Assembly (NCBI GenBank): GCA_045046885.1
Contig: JASFYX010000032.1
Coordinates: 1 to 16,785, forward strand
Source: CG1-02-35-72 sp045046885
Lineage (GTDB): Bacteria; Bacteroidota; Bacteroidia; Flavobacteriales; Flavobacteriaceae
Direction of reading: 5' to 3'
DNA: 16,785 nucleotides
In this document: positions 1 to 6,584 of the stretch, one piece after another
Layout of the letters: each line of letters starts with the position of its first letter
Position numbering within the stretch: position 1 is the first letter of the stretch
Translations under genes and position numbers: made by a program
Notes under the pieces: generated by a model
Told to the model about the DNA's origin: nothing
The model's database searches: none
The model's input: the letters and a program-made list of their open reading frames with translations, nothing else

Positions 1-1
1 A

Positions 2-2047
2 ATTTCAGGATTTTCATTAGGAGCTTCCTCTATAGCCCTTTTTGCGCGTGTTGGTGGTGGTATTTATACCAAAGCGGCTGATGTAGGAGCCGATTTAGTA
101 GGTAAAGTTGAAGCCGGTATTCCAGAAGATCATCCCTTAAATCCTGCTACTATTGCAGATAATGTGGGTGATAATGTTGGTGATGTTGCAGGTATGGGCG
201 CCGATTTATTCGAATCATTTGTTGGATCAATTATTGCCACAATGGTTTTAGGGGCGATGTTTTTTGATTTACCGGCTTTCGCCGAATTCAAAATTGGCCC
301 CGTATTATTACCATTAGCCTTAGCTGCAGTAGGAATTGTAGTTTCTGTTTTAGGTACTTTCTTTGTAAAAGTAAAAGAAGGCGGCAATCCACAATCTGCT
401 TTAAATTTAGGAGAATTTTTATCTGCGGGACTAATGGTTGTGATATCATACTTTATGATTCAACAATTTTTACCTGAAACTTGGGTAGTTGCTGGCAAAG
501 AAATGTCGTCTATGGGTGTATTTTATGCAACCATAGTTGGTTTATTAGCAGGTTTAGGTGTTGGTAAAATCACAGAATATTATACAGGTACAGGTTCAAA
601 ACCAGTAATGAGTATTGTTAAACAATCGGTTACAGGTGCCGCTACAAATATTATCGCTGGTTTAGGCGTAGGTATGATGAGTACAGCCATTCCAATTTTA
701 TTAATTGCTGCTGCCATCATTATATCTTATGATGTTGCCGGATTATACGGTATTGCTATTGCTGCCGTTGGTATGTTAGCCAATACAGGTATACAATTAG
801 CTGTTGATGCTTACGGACCAATTTCTGATAACGCCGGTGGTATCGCAGAAATGGCCGAATTACCTAAAGAAGTCCGCGAACGTACCGATAAATTAGATGC
901 TGTTGGTAATACAACTGCTGCTATTGGTAAAGGATTTGCTATTGCTTCTGCGGCGCTAACAGCCTTGGCTTTATTCTCTGCCTTTATGCAACAAGCACAT
1001 ATTACTTCTATTGATATTTCTAAATCATTTGTAATGGCAGGCCTTTTAGTAGGTGGTATGTTACCATTTGTGTTTTCAGCATTATCTATGAATGCTGTTG
1101 GTCGTGCCGCTATGGCGATGATTGAAGAAGTAAGACGTCAGTTTAGAGATATTCCACAATTAAAAGCGGCTTTAGCTGTCATGCGTAAATACGATTCAGA
1201 TATGTCTAAAGCTTCTGCTGAAGATAGAAAAATATTTGATGCAGCAGACGGTCTAGCCGAATATGATAAATGTGTTGACATTTCTACAAAAGCTTCTATT
1301 AGAGAAATGGTTTTGCCGGGTGTATTAGCTATTTCTGCTCCTGTTGCTGTTGGTTTTATTGGCGGTGCCGAGATGTTGGGTGGTTTGTTAGCAGGTGTAA
1401 CCGTAACAGGTGTTATGATGGCTATCTTCCAATCTAACGCTGGAGGCGCTTGGGATAATGCTAAGAAAATGGTTGAAGAAGGTGTAGAAATTGATGGTGT
1501 TACTTACAAAAAAGGTTCTGAACCTCATAAAGCGGCCGTTGTTGGTGATACAGTTGGAGATCCTTTTAAAGATACATCAGGTCCCTCATTAAATATCTTA
1601 ATTAAATTGATGAGTGTAGTAGCATTGGTTATTGCGCCAAGTATTGCTGTAGATGTTCCGACAAAAGTAGCAGATATGAAGGAAGTCACTGTCGATATGC
1701 ACAAAATGCACAAGGCCGATATGGCTAACGAAGTTCAGGTTAAAATGACTAAACAAGATGATGGGACTTTTAAAGCTGTTGTAATAACTACAACAACCGT
1801 AAATGGTAAGGCAAATAAAAACGAACAAGTTTTTACAGGTACAGAAGCAGAAGTTAAGGCACAAATCCATAAAATTAAAGGTATGGATGTGTCTTTAAAA
1901 GGCTGTGCAAATTGCAAAGGTAAAAAAGAACTTTGTGCCAATTGTAAAAAGAAGGCTGCTGCAAAAACGACGGCTACTTGCCCAGATTGTAAAGGAAAAA
2001 AAGAAATGTGTGCCAACTGTAAATTAAAAGCGGCTAAAAAAGCATAA
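2..2047 (+). CDS. hppA: Membrane-bound, K+-dependent-type pyrophosphatase (ion pump), 5'-truncated, with CxxC-rich C-terminal tail
   Basis: This integral membrane enzyme hydrolyses pyrophosphate and uses the energy to pump H+ and/or Na+ out of the cytoplasm. The reading frame is already open at base 2, so the N-terminus lies outside the window; 681 residues are visible. All catalytic acidic loops can be seen: DVGADLVGKVE near the start, DNVGDNVGDVAGMGAD, DNAGGIAEMAE, SNAGGAWDNAKK and GDTVGDPFKDTSGPS, separated by many hydrophobic helices. The GNTTAA motif has Ala where K+-independent enzymes have Lys, so this is the K+-dependent type. The ion pumped cannot be decided from the sequence. The usual pump ends near base 1650. 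It is followed by about 130 extra residues: a MHKMHK stretch, a Thr-rich segment, then four CxxC motifs (bases 1904-2026) in two copies of a similar module. A strong terminator follows. Confidence 0.96.
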   Translation: MSGFSLGASSIALFARVGGGIYTKAADVGADLVGKVEAGIPEDHPLNPATIADNVGDNVGDVAGMGADLFESFVGSIIATMVLGAMFFDLPAFAEFKIGPVLLPLALAAVGIVVSVLGTFFVKVKEGGNPQSALNLGEFLSAGLMVVISYFMIQQFLPETWVVAGKEMSSMGVFYATIVGLLAGLGVGKITEYYTGTGSKPVMSIVKQSVTGAATNIIAGLGVGMMSTAIPILLIAAAIIISYDVAGLYGIAIAAVGMLANTGIQLAVDAYGPISDNAGGIAEMAELPKEVRERTDKLDAVGNTTAAIGKGFAIASAALTALALFSAFMQQAHITSIDISKSFVMAGLLVGGMLPFVFSALSMNAVGRAAMAMIEEVRRQFRDIPQLKAALAVMRKYDSDMSKASAEDRKIFDAADGLAEYDKCVDISTKASIREMVLPGVLAISAPVAVGFIGGAEMLGGLLAGVTVTGVMMAIFQSNAGGAWDNAKKMVEEGVEIDGVTYKKGSEPHKAAVVGDTVGDPFKDTSGPSLNILIKLMSVVALVIAPSIAVDVPTKVADMKEVTVDMHKMHKADMANEVQVKMTKQDDGTFKAVVITTTTVNGKANKNEQVFTGTEAEVKAQIHKIKGMDVSLKGCANCKGKKELCANCKKKAAAKTTATCPDCKGKKEMCANCKLKAAKKA

Positions 2048-2067
2048 TTTCTTAAACATATTTTAAT

Positions 2068-2097
2068 AAAAAAGAGCGCCATTGGCGCTCTTTTTTT
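2068..2097 (+). terminator. Intrinsic terminator of hppA
   Basis: The perfect 7-bp stem GAGCGCC/GGCGCTC (2074-2080 with 2084-2090) has a 3-nt loop, is preceded by A residues and followed by seven T. It lies 20 nt after the hppA stop codon. Confidence 0.93.
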
Positions 2098-2109
2098 GTA
2101 ATAAAGTTA

Positions 2110-2150
2110 AAGAAAAAAGTCAGGGCTTCACTCAAAGTGAAACCCTGACT
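2110..2150 (-). terminator. Intrinsic terminator of the dNK operon
   Basis: A long hairpin pairs 2118-2125 with 2143-2150 (AGTCAGGG/CCCTGACT) and 2127-2132 with 2136-2141 (TTCACT/AGTGAA). There is one internal mismatch and a 3-nt loop. Read on the minus strand it is followed by a T-run (bases 2118-2113), as expected for the convergent gene ending at 2170. The two convergent operons therefore each have their own terminator in a 120-bp gap. Confidence 0.85.
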
Positions 2151-2169
2151 AAATTTCTTAAATAAATTA

Positions 2170-2784
2170 TTAAAACAACCCGTTTATCTGTGCGTCAATT
2201 TTGTCTATAACATTACCTAAGTCTTCGGGATTGTCAACAAAATCAAGATTATCGACGTCAATAATAAGGAGATTACCTTTAGTATAGGTAGAAATCCACG
2301 CTTCGTAGCGTTCGTTTAAACGGCTTAAATAATCTATACTTATAGAGTTTTCATAATCGCGCCCACGCTTGTGAATTTGATCTACCAGTGTTGAGATTGA
2401 AGCACGCAAGTAAATTAACAAGTCGGGTGGTTGTACCAAGCGTTCCATGAGCTCGAATAAAGATGCATAATTACTGTAATCGCGATTAGTCATCAGACCC
2501 ATAGCGTGAAGGTTGGGGGCAAAAATATGAGCATCTTCATAAATAGTACGGTCTTGTATTATACTTTTGTTGTCAGCCAAAATATCTAATATCTGTCTAA
2601 AACGAGAATTTAGAAAATAGACCTGAAGGTTAAAAGACCAGCGCTCCATTTCGCCATAAAAATCATCTAGATAAGGGTTCTCATCAACAGATTCGTAATG
2701 GGCATCCCAATTATAGTGTTTTGCTAATAAGCTTGTTAAAGTCGTTTTTCCTGCGCCAATATTTCCGGCAATCGCTACATGCAT
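2170..2784 (-). CDS. Deoxynucleoside kinase (dGK/dAK-like)
   Basis: This cytosolic enzyme phosphorylates deoxynucleosides (purine deoxynucleosides are typical for bacterial relatives) for dNTP salvage. The 204-residue product has the usual family length. Visible motifs in order are the P-loop GNIGAGKT at residues 7-14, the substrate-site segment DENPYL near 34-39 with ERWSFNLQ at 47-54, the DRT motif at 78-80 (DRS in relatives), and the LID region KRGRDYE at 139-145. It is the second gene of a minus-strand operon, 39 nt after the secreted-protein gene. No TAnnTTTG box was seen in that gap, so co-transcription is likely. Whether the preferred substrate is dGuo, dAdo or broad cannot be told from the motifs. 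Confidence 0.92.
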   Translation of the reverse strand: MHVAIAGNIGAGKTTLTSLLAKHYNWDAHYESVDENPYLDDFYGEMERWSFNLQVYFLNSRFRQILDILADNKSIIQDRTIYEDAHIFAPNLHAMGLMTNRDYSNYASLFELMERLVQPPDLLIYLRASISTLVDQIHKRGRDYENSISIDYLSRLNERYEAWISTYTKGNLLIIDVDNLDFVDNPEDLGNVIDKIDAQINGLF

Positions 2785-2823
2785 AAGTTCTAGGTTTAGT
2801 TCTAAAAAAGTTTTTAAAGTTAC

Positions 2824-3591
2824 TTAAATTTTTAAAATCTTAAAGGTAAAAAGGATGTTTCCGTCAAAAAAATATAAATTATTATCAACAACCGACAAAT
2901 ACTTGATGTTAATATTTTGATTGAGCTCAATTTTTTGTGTCTTTTCTGATTTTGAATAAAGCTCATTACCTGATTTAAAAATAATTACTCCAGATTTTGA
3001 GATTGCAAAAACGTCAATTTGTTTTTTAATTTCTGTTACTTCACTGCCGTAAATATTAAAGACTTTAATAGTATTTGAAGCTGTTTTTATCCATACATAG
3101 TTGGCATTTCCACTCATTTCTTTGGGGTCTAACAAGCTTTGCGGTTGCGATTTAGCCAAAACTGATTTGGTTTTATAATTGTATAATTCGAGCTGTTGAA
3201 CATCAGTATTGTATAACCAGAGCCTATTTTTACCTGCTTTAGCCACCAAACTAATGTTTTTATCAAGAAAAGAGAGCTTTTGTATGGGGTTTAAAGTATT
3301 GTCTAAAATAATCACACTGTTAAAATCCTTATAAAAAACGACAAGCTCAAGCGGATTAAATATTGAGACACTACTAATGGAACCCAAAGCTAAATTGTTG
3401 TACTGATAGGTTTTTGTAGGTGTCTTTTTATAAAGGACGTCATTTATACCGTAATAAACATTTTCGAATGCATCGGTACCGTAATACGTGTCTGCTTTTA
3501 ATGGGAATGATTTGATAAACGCCGTTTTTATTTCTTGGGCAGAACTATTTATTCCCAACAAAAGACTTAAAAAAACAAATAGGTAGCGCAT
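2824..3591 (-). CDS. Secreted protein of unknown function, possibly beta-propeller-like
   Basis: I do not recognise a named family. The product is 255 residues from the ATG at 3591. It begins with a signal peptide (MRYLFVFLSLLLGINSSAQ) that ends in the SSAQ cleavage pattern common in Bacteroidota. The rest is rich in short beta-strand-like stretches with repeated YxxNxxLY or NxLYxF patterns, which suggests a WD40/propeller-like fold; that is inference only. A TTG codon at 3600 could extend the frame by three residues, but it lies inside the predicted -7 box (3598-3605), so the ATG is preferred. It is first in an operon with the deoxynucleoside kinase. No functional link between the two is evident. 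Confidence 0.85.
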   Translation of the reverse strand: MRYLFVFLSLLLGINSSAQEIKTAFIKSFPLKADTYYGTDAFENVYYGINDVLYKKTPTKTYQYNNLALGSISSVSIFNPLELVVFYKDFNSVIILDNTLNPIQKLSFLDKNISLVAKAGKNRLWLYNTDVQQLELYNYKTKSVLAKSQPQSLLDPKEMSGNANYVWIKTASNTIKVFNIYGSEVTEIKKQIDVFAISKSGVIIFKSGNELYSKSEKTQKIELNQNINIKYLSVVDNNLYFFDGNILFTFKILKI

Positions 3592-3597
3592 AGATTC

Positions 3598-3605
3598 CAA
3601 AAGTA
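3598..3605 (-). promoter_or_regulatory. Predicted -7 box for the secreted protein/dNK operon
   Basis: On the minus strand the sequence reads TACTTTTG, matching TAnnTTTG exactly. It ends only 6 nt before the ATG at 3591, so the transcript would be leaderless or almost so. No convincing -33 TTG was found. Confidence 0.5.
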
Positions 3606-3901
3606 AGGATTTGACCTTATTAAATAAGTTTGTTTCGATAGATTTTTTTAAAATAACGATTTATATTATTAGAAAGATAAAAATAAATGGGTGTTTAAAC
3701 TATCGACCACAAACCTTTTAAATACAGAATTCTTAAACAGAGATAGCTTTTCAGAATTTATTACAAGTACTTCACAATATTTAATACAACCTCGCTATTT
3801 TTTATTGAGTGTTAAGTATAATTTATAAAAGACATTTTTTGTAAAAAGGAGTAATTTTAAAACTCCCTATTTTTACTATAATAAAATTTTTAAGCCTGTT
3901 C
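3606..3901. other. AT-rich intergenic region between divergent genes
   Basis: About 300 bp with no supported gene. It contains a small hairpin, GGAGT/ACTCC (3848-3852 with 3862-3866), flanked by A-runs and T-runs, which could be a weak terminator on either strand. Nothing else recognisable was seen. Confidence 0.5.
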
Positions 3902-3909
3902 TATATTTG
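3902..3909 (+). promoter_or_regulatory. Predicted -7 box for the small ORF
   Basis: TATATTTG matches the Bacteroidota TAnnTTTG consensus and ends 23 nt before the ATG at 3933. The -33 region is not convincing. Confidence 0.55.
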
Positions 3910-3932
3910 TAACCTAATCAAATAAGAAAGCC

Positions 3933-4181
3933 ATGACAAAGTTTATACATAACAATAAAATGTTTTCTCTTAATATTTTTATAATAGCCGCAGTTTCTAT
4001 ATTTTATTTAAACACAACAAAAGTAGAGAGCGCTTTTTGGGGATATAAAACAAAAATCGTTACTGTTGAAGATGGCTGTTATACAACCGAAACCACTTAC
4101 AGAACCTATTATAGACTCTGGTTACCTACTAAAGATTCGTCAATAACCGATATTAAAATCAACGATAGTAAATGCTATTAA
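3933..4181 (+). CDS. Small hypothetical membrane or exported protein
   Basis: I do not recognise the family. The 82-residue product has a hydrophobic segment at about residues 10-26, after a short polar N-terminus with Lys, that could be a signal anchor or signal peptide. A polar C-terminal part follows with aromatic residues (TTYRTYYRLWLP) and two Cys (a Cys in DGCY and the penultimate residue) that could form a disulfide outside the cytoplasm. Support for a real gene comes from a consensus -7 box just upstream, a start 23 nt after it, and a strong terminator 60 nt downstream. It stands alone between two minus-strand operons. Confidence 0.6.
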   Translation: MTKFIHNNKMFSLNIFIIAAVSIFYLNTTKVESAFWGYKTKIVTVEDGCYTTETTYRTYYRLWLPTKDSSITDIKINDSKCY

Positions 4182-4242
4182 TATTCAAAACTATATGACC
4201 TCTTAAGTTATAAAAAATATAGATTTTATTGGTTTTTAGATG

Positions 4243-4279
4243 AAAAGCCCGCTGAACTACGACAAGTCAGCGGGCTTTT
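4243..4279. terminator. Bidirectional intrinsic terminator
   Basis: A perfect 13-bp stem (4243-4255 with 4267-4279) carries four A on one side and four T on the other around GCCCGCTGA/TCAGCGGGC, with an 11-nt loop. It sits between the small plus-strand gene and the end of minus-strand metK, so it can serve both. Confidence 0.92.
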
Positions 4280-4300
4280 AAATTTTATTTTCTGCAAATA

Positions 4301-5554
4301 TTACAATCCAAAGGCAGCTTTAACCTTTTCTACATAATCTAATTTTTCCCAACTAAACAATTCAACTTCATGAGATACTGTTCCAGAATAAGGCGATACA
4401 AATGTCTTAGTTATTTTTTGAGGCGTTCTCCCCATATGGCCATAACTGGCCGTTTCGCTGTAAATAGGCGTACGTAAATTCAGACGTTTTTCTATCGCCG
4501 CAGGACGCATATCAAATAATTTTTCTACTACATCCGCAATAGCGCCATCGGTCATATTAATATTAGCACGACCATAAGTTGTAACGTTTATTGAGGTTGG
4601 TTTTGCAACGCCAATTGCGTAAGATACTTGGACTAAAACTTCATTAGCTACGCCGGCTGCTACTAAATTTTTAGCGATATGTCTTGAGGCATAAGCTGCA
4701 GAGCGGTCAACTTTACTGGGGTCTTTGCCAGAAAAAGCGCCACCACCGTGAGCCCCTTTACCACCGTAAGTATCTACAATAATTTTACGCCCGGTTAAAC
4801 CAGTATCGCCGTGAGGACCCCCAATAACAAATTTACCAGTTGGGTTGACGTGATAGGTAATTTTATCGGTAAATAATTTTTGAATATGAGCAGGTAATTG
4901 GGCTATAACACGTGGCATCACAATATTTATAACGTCAGCTTTAATTTTTGCTAACATTTTTTTATCTTCGTCAAAATCGTCGTGTTGTGTAGAAACCACA
5001 ATAGCGTCAATACGTTGTGGCACATTGTTGTCGTCATACTCAATAGTTACCTGACTTTTAGCGTCAGGACGTAAATAGGTAATGTCGGTATTTTCACGAC
5101 GCACCTTAGCCAGTTCTATTAAAATTCTGTGTGATAAATCGAGTGCTAAAGGCATATAATTATCGGTTTCTTTGGTGGCGTAACCAAACATCATACCTTG
5201 GTCGCCGGCGCCTTGTTCTTCGGCCACTTCGCGCTCAACACCCTGATTAATATCTGGAGATTGTTCGTGAATGAGTGAAATAACACCACAAGATTTACCT
5301 TCAAATTGATAAGCCCCTTTGGTATAACCAATTTTGTTAATAACGTCGCGGGCTATTTTTTGTGCATCGATATAGGTTTTGGTTTTAACTTCGCCAGCCA
5401 AAACTACCTGACCTGTAGTTACTAAGGTTTCGCAAGCTACTTTAGAATTGGGATCAAAAGCTAAAAAGTTGTCTAATAATGCGTCAGAAATTTGATCGGC
5501 AACCTTATCGGGATGTCCTTCTGATACAGATTCTGAAGTGAATAAATAAGCCAT
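4301..5554 (-). CDS. metK: S-adenosylmethionine synthetase
   Basis: The enzyme makes SAM from methionine and ATP in the cytosol. The 417-residue product is of normal or slightly long length for the family. Diagnostic motifs are GHPDK at residues 13-17 (ATP binding), the hexapeptide GAGDQG at 115-120, and the P-loop-like GGGAFSGKD at 270-278 followed by DRSAAY. The ATG at 5554 is the natural start (MAYLFTSESVSEGHPDK). The gene is transcribed alone. Its roughly 155-nt leader contains a probable SAM-II-type riboswitch, so its product likely represses its own expression. It faces away from the rrf2/cys region. Confidence 0.98.
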   Translation of the reverse strand: MAYLFTSESVSEGHPDKVADQISDALLDNFLAFDPNSKVACETLVTTGQVVLAGEVKTKTYIDAQKIARDVINKIGYTKGAYQFEGKSCGVISLIHEQSPDINQGVEREVAEEQGAGDQGMMFGYATKETDNYMPLALDLSHRILIELAKVRRENTDITYLRPDAKSQVTIEYDDNNVPQRIDAIVVSTQHDDFDEDKKMLAKIKADVINIVMPRVIAQLPAHIQKLFTDKITYHVNPTGKFVIGGPHGDTGLTGRKIIVDTYGGKGAHGGGAFSGKDPSKVDRSAAYASRHIAKNLVAAGVANEVLVQVSYAIGVAKPTSINVTTYGRANINMTDGAIADVVEKLFDMRPAAIEKRLNLRTPIYSETASYGHMGRTPQKITKTFVSPYSGTVSHEVELFSWEKLDYVEKVKAAFGL

Positions 5555-5633
5555 AATATTAATTTAAATTTTATATTTAATTGATAAATAATATCTTAAA
5601 AGAATAATCGACTAAAAGGCTAAAGGGAGTTTT

Positions 5634-5705
5634 GACACTGCTTTAGCATTTTATTTTTCCAATATATATTGGAACAGAGGTTGCAATCAGTCAAATTTTT
5701 CCTCT
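5634..5705 (-). promoter_or_regulatory. Probable SAM-II-type riboswitch in the metK leader, with extended loop
   Basis: Read on the minus strand, P1 is AGAGG (5705-5701) pairing with CCTCT (5680-5676). The enclosed loop contains TTTGACTGATTGCA, close to the SAM-II loop pattern. Downstream, TGCTAAAGCAGT carries the conserved GCTAAA. Its CAGT (5640-5637) can pair with the loop's ACTG, and its TGC with the loop's GCA, to form the SAM-II pseudoknot. The segment between P1 and GCTAAA holds an extra 18-nt perfect palindrome (5657-5674), making the loop longer than in compact SAM-II RNAs. The predicted -7 box (5717-5724) places the transcript start just before P1. The assignment is by eye, without a covariance model. 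Confidence 0.75.
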
Positions 5706-5716
5706 TTAAGACGGTA

Positions 5717-5724
5717 CAAATGTA
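5717..5724 (-). promoter_or_regulatory. Predicted -7 box for metK
   Basis: The minus strand reads TACATTTG, an exact TAnnTTTG match. Transcription would start about 5-8 nt later, immediately upstream of the riboswitch P1 stem. No well-spaced -33 TTG was found. Confidence 0.6.
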
Positions 5725-5764
5725 TAAAATAAAGATATCAATTTAGTTTTTTAAGAAAAAATTA

Positions 5765-5797
5765 TTTGAATTTTAAAGTTTAAAATAAGTAACTTCG
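5765..5797 (+). promoter_or_regulatory. Predicted promoter of the Rrf2 regulator gene
   Basis: TTTG (5765-5768), a 21-nt spacer, then TAACTTCG (5790-5797), one mismatch from TAnnTTTG. The box ends 4 nt before the GTG at 5802, which would give a leaderless transcript. Confidence 0.45.
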
Positions 5798-5801
5798 TAA
5801 C

Positions 5802-6212
5802 GTGATTTCTAAAAAGACAAAATACGGCTTACAGGCACTTACCTATATAGCGAGACACCAGTCTGAGTTTGGCGTTATTCCCATCTCACAAATAATAGAA
5901 TACGAAAAAATGTCAAAAAAATTCTTAGAAAGTATTTTGTTGACACTTAGAAAATCGGGTTATTTGGGTTCAAAAAGAGGCAAAGGCGGTGGTTATTACC
6001 TTTTAAAAAATGCTACAGATATTGTTATTTGTGACGTTATTAGAATCTTAGAAGGGCCAATTGCCATGTTACCTTGTGTAAGTTTAAACTATTATGAAGA
6101 GTGTAAAGAATGCCCAGACGAAGCTACTTGCGGACTTCATAAACTACTTATAAAAGTCCGCGACAACACACTCAACATTTTTAAAAATCACACACTTCAA
6201 GATTTAATTTAG
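5802..6212 (+). CDS. Rrf2-family transcriptional regulator (possible Fe-S sensor)
   Basis: A DNA-binding regulator of the family that includes IscR, NsrR and CymR. The 136-residue product has the N-terminal winged helix (MISKKTKYGLQALTYIAR, then MSKKFLESILLTLRKSGYLGSKRG and the wing GKGGGYYL). Its C-terminal half carries Cys92, Cys101, Cys104 and Cys110 followed by His113, in the region where Fe-S ligands lie in IscR/NsrR, so a cluster is plausible. The start is GTG; no better in-frame ATG is available before the conserved N-terminus. It lies 108 nt upstream of the DUF2061-cysHDN operon on the same strand, which suggests it controls sulfur assimilation as CymR does in Firmicutes; this is inference from position. 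Confidence 0.9.
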   Translation: MISKKTKYGLQALTYIARHQSEFGVIPISQIIEYEKMSKKFLESILLTLRKSGYLGSKRGKGGGYYLLKNATDIVICDVIRILEGPIAMLPCVSLNYYEECKECPDEATCGLHKLLIKVRDNTLNIFKNHTLQDLI

Positions 6213-6269
6213 CAAAAAACATCTTCTAAAGATTATTCACATTAACACTTCCAAATAAAATAATTTATA

Positions 6270-6277
6270 TAGTTTTG
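6270..6277 (+). promoter_or_regulatory. Predicted -7 box of the cys operon
   Basis: TAGTTTTG fits TAnnTTTG exactly and lies 43 nt before the DUF2061 start codon. No clear -33 TTG was seen at the expected distance, which would suit an activator-dependent promoter. Confidence 0.5.
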
Positions 6278-6284
6278 CACTTAA

Positions 6285-6303
6285 TCCTATAAATCCGATA
6301 GGA
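6285..6303 (+). promoter_or_regulatory. Inverted repeat at the predicted cys operon transcript start (candidate operator)
   Basis: TCCTAT (6285-6290) and ATAGGA (6298-6303) form a perfect 6-bp inverted repeat around a 7-nt centre (AAATCCG). It begins about 7 nt after the -7 box, so it overlaps the transcript start, a place suited to a repressor. The neighbouring Rrf2 protein is the obvious candidate binder; that link is inferred. It could also act as a small RNA hairpin in the leader. Confidence 0.45.
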
Positions 6304-6320
6304 AATAGAAATAAATAAAT

Positions 6321-6584
6321 ATGATTGTGCAATTTTGGCTTAATAAATCGATTAGTAAACCATTAAAAAACACCCCTAATTATTCCGAGAAGCCTATTAG
6401 AAGTTTGGTAAAAGCTATTAGTTGGCGCTTAGTAGGAACCGTAGATACCTTAATTATTTCTTGGCTTATTACAGGTCAGTGGGCTTTAGCTTTATCTATA
6501 AGTGCTGTAGAAATGGTAACTAAAATGGTTTTGTACTACGGCCATGAGCGCTTGTGGAATTCCTTAAAATGGCAAAAAAAATGA
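6321..6584 (+). CDS. DUF2061 small membrane protein
   Basis: An 87-residue protein of the DUF2061 family, whose biochemical role is unknown. The family core runs from about residue 27 to 82: RSLVKAISWRLVGTVDTLI, a hydrophobic segment ISWLITGQWALALSISAVEM, then TKMVLYYGHERLW. Two short membrane helices are likely. It is the first gene of the cys operon. Its TGA stop overlaps the cysH ATG in an ATGA junction, so translation is probably coupled. From memory, relatives occur next to sulfate assimilation genes in other Bacteroidota, so a role linked to sulfate activation or uptake is possible but unproven. Confidence 0.9.
   Translation: MIVQFWLNKSISKPLKNTPNYSEKPIRSLVKAISWRLVGTVDTLIISWLITGQWALALSISAVEMVTKMVLYYGHERLWNSLKWQKK

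Noticed and set aside
1525..2082. Minus-strand reading frames opposite the hppA tail
   Set aside because: They lie wholly within or across the well-supported hppA gene and its terminator and show no domain or start context. They are by-products of the repetitive Lys/Cys codons.
3592..3600. TTG start extending the secreted protein by three residues
   Set aside because: The TTG overlaps the predicted -7 box, and the ATG at 3591 gives a standard signal peptide.
6554..6580. Earlier GTG or ATG start for cysH
   Set aside because: These would overlap DUF2061 by up to 31 nt and add residues without family similarity. The ATG at 6581 gives the common ATGA junction.
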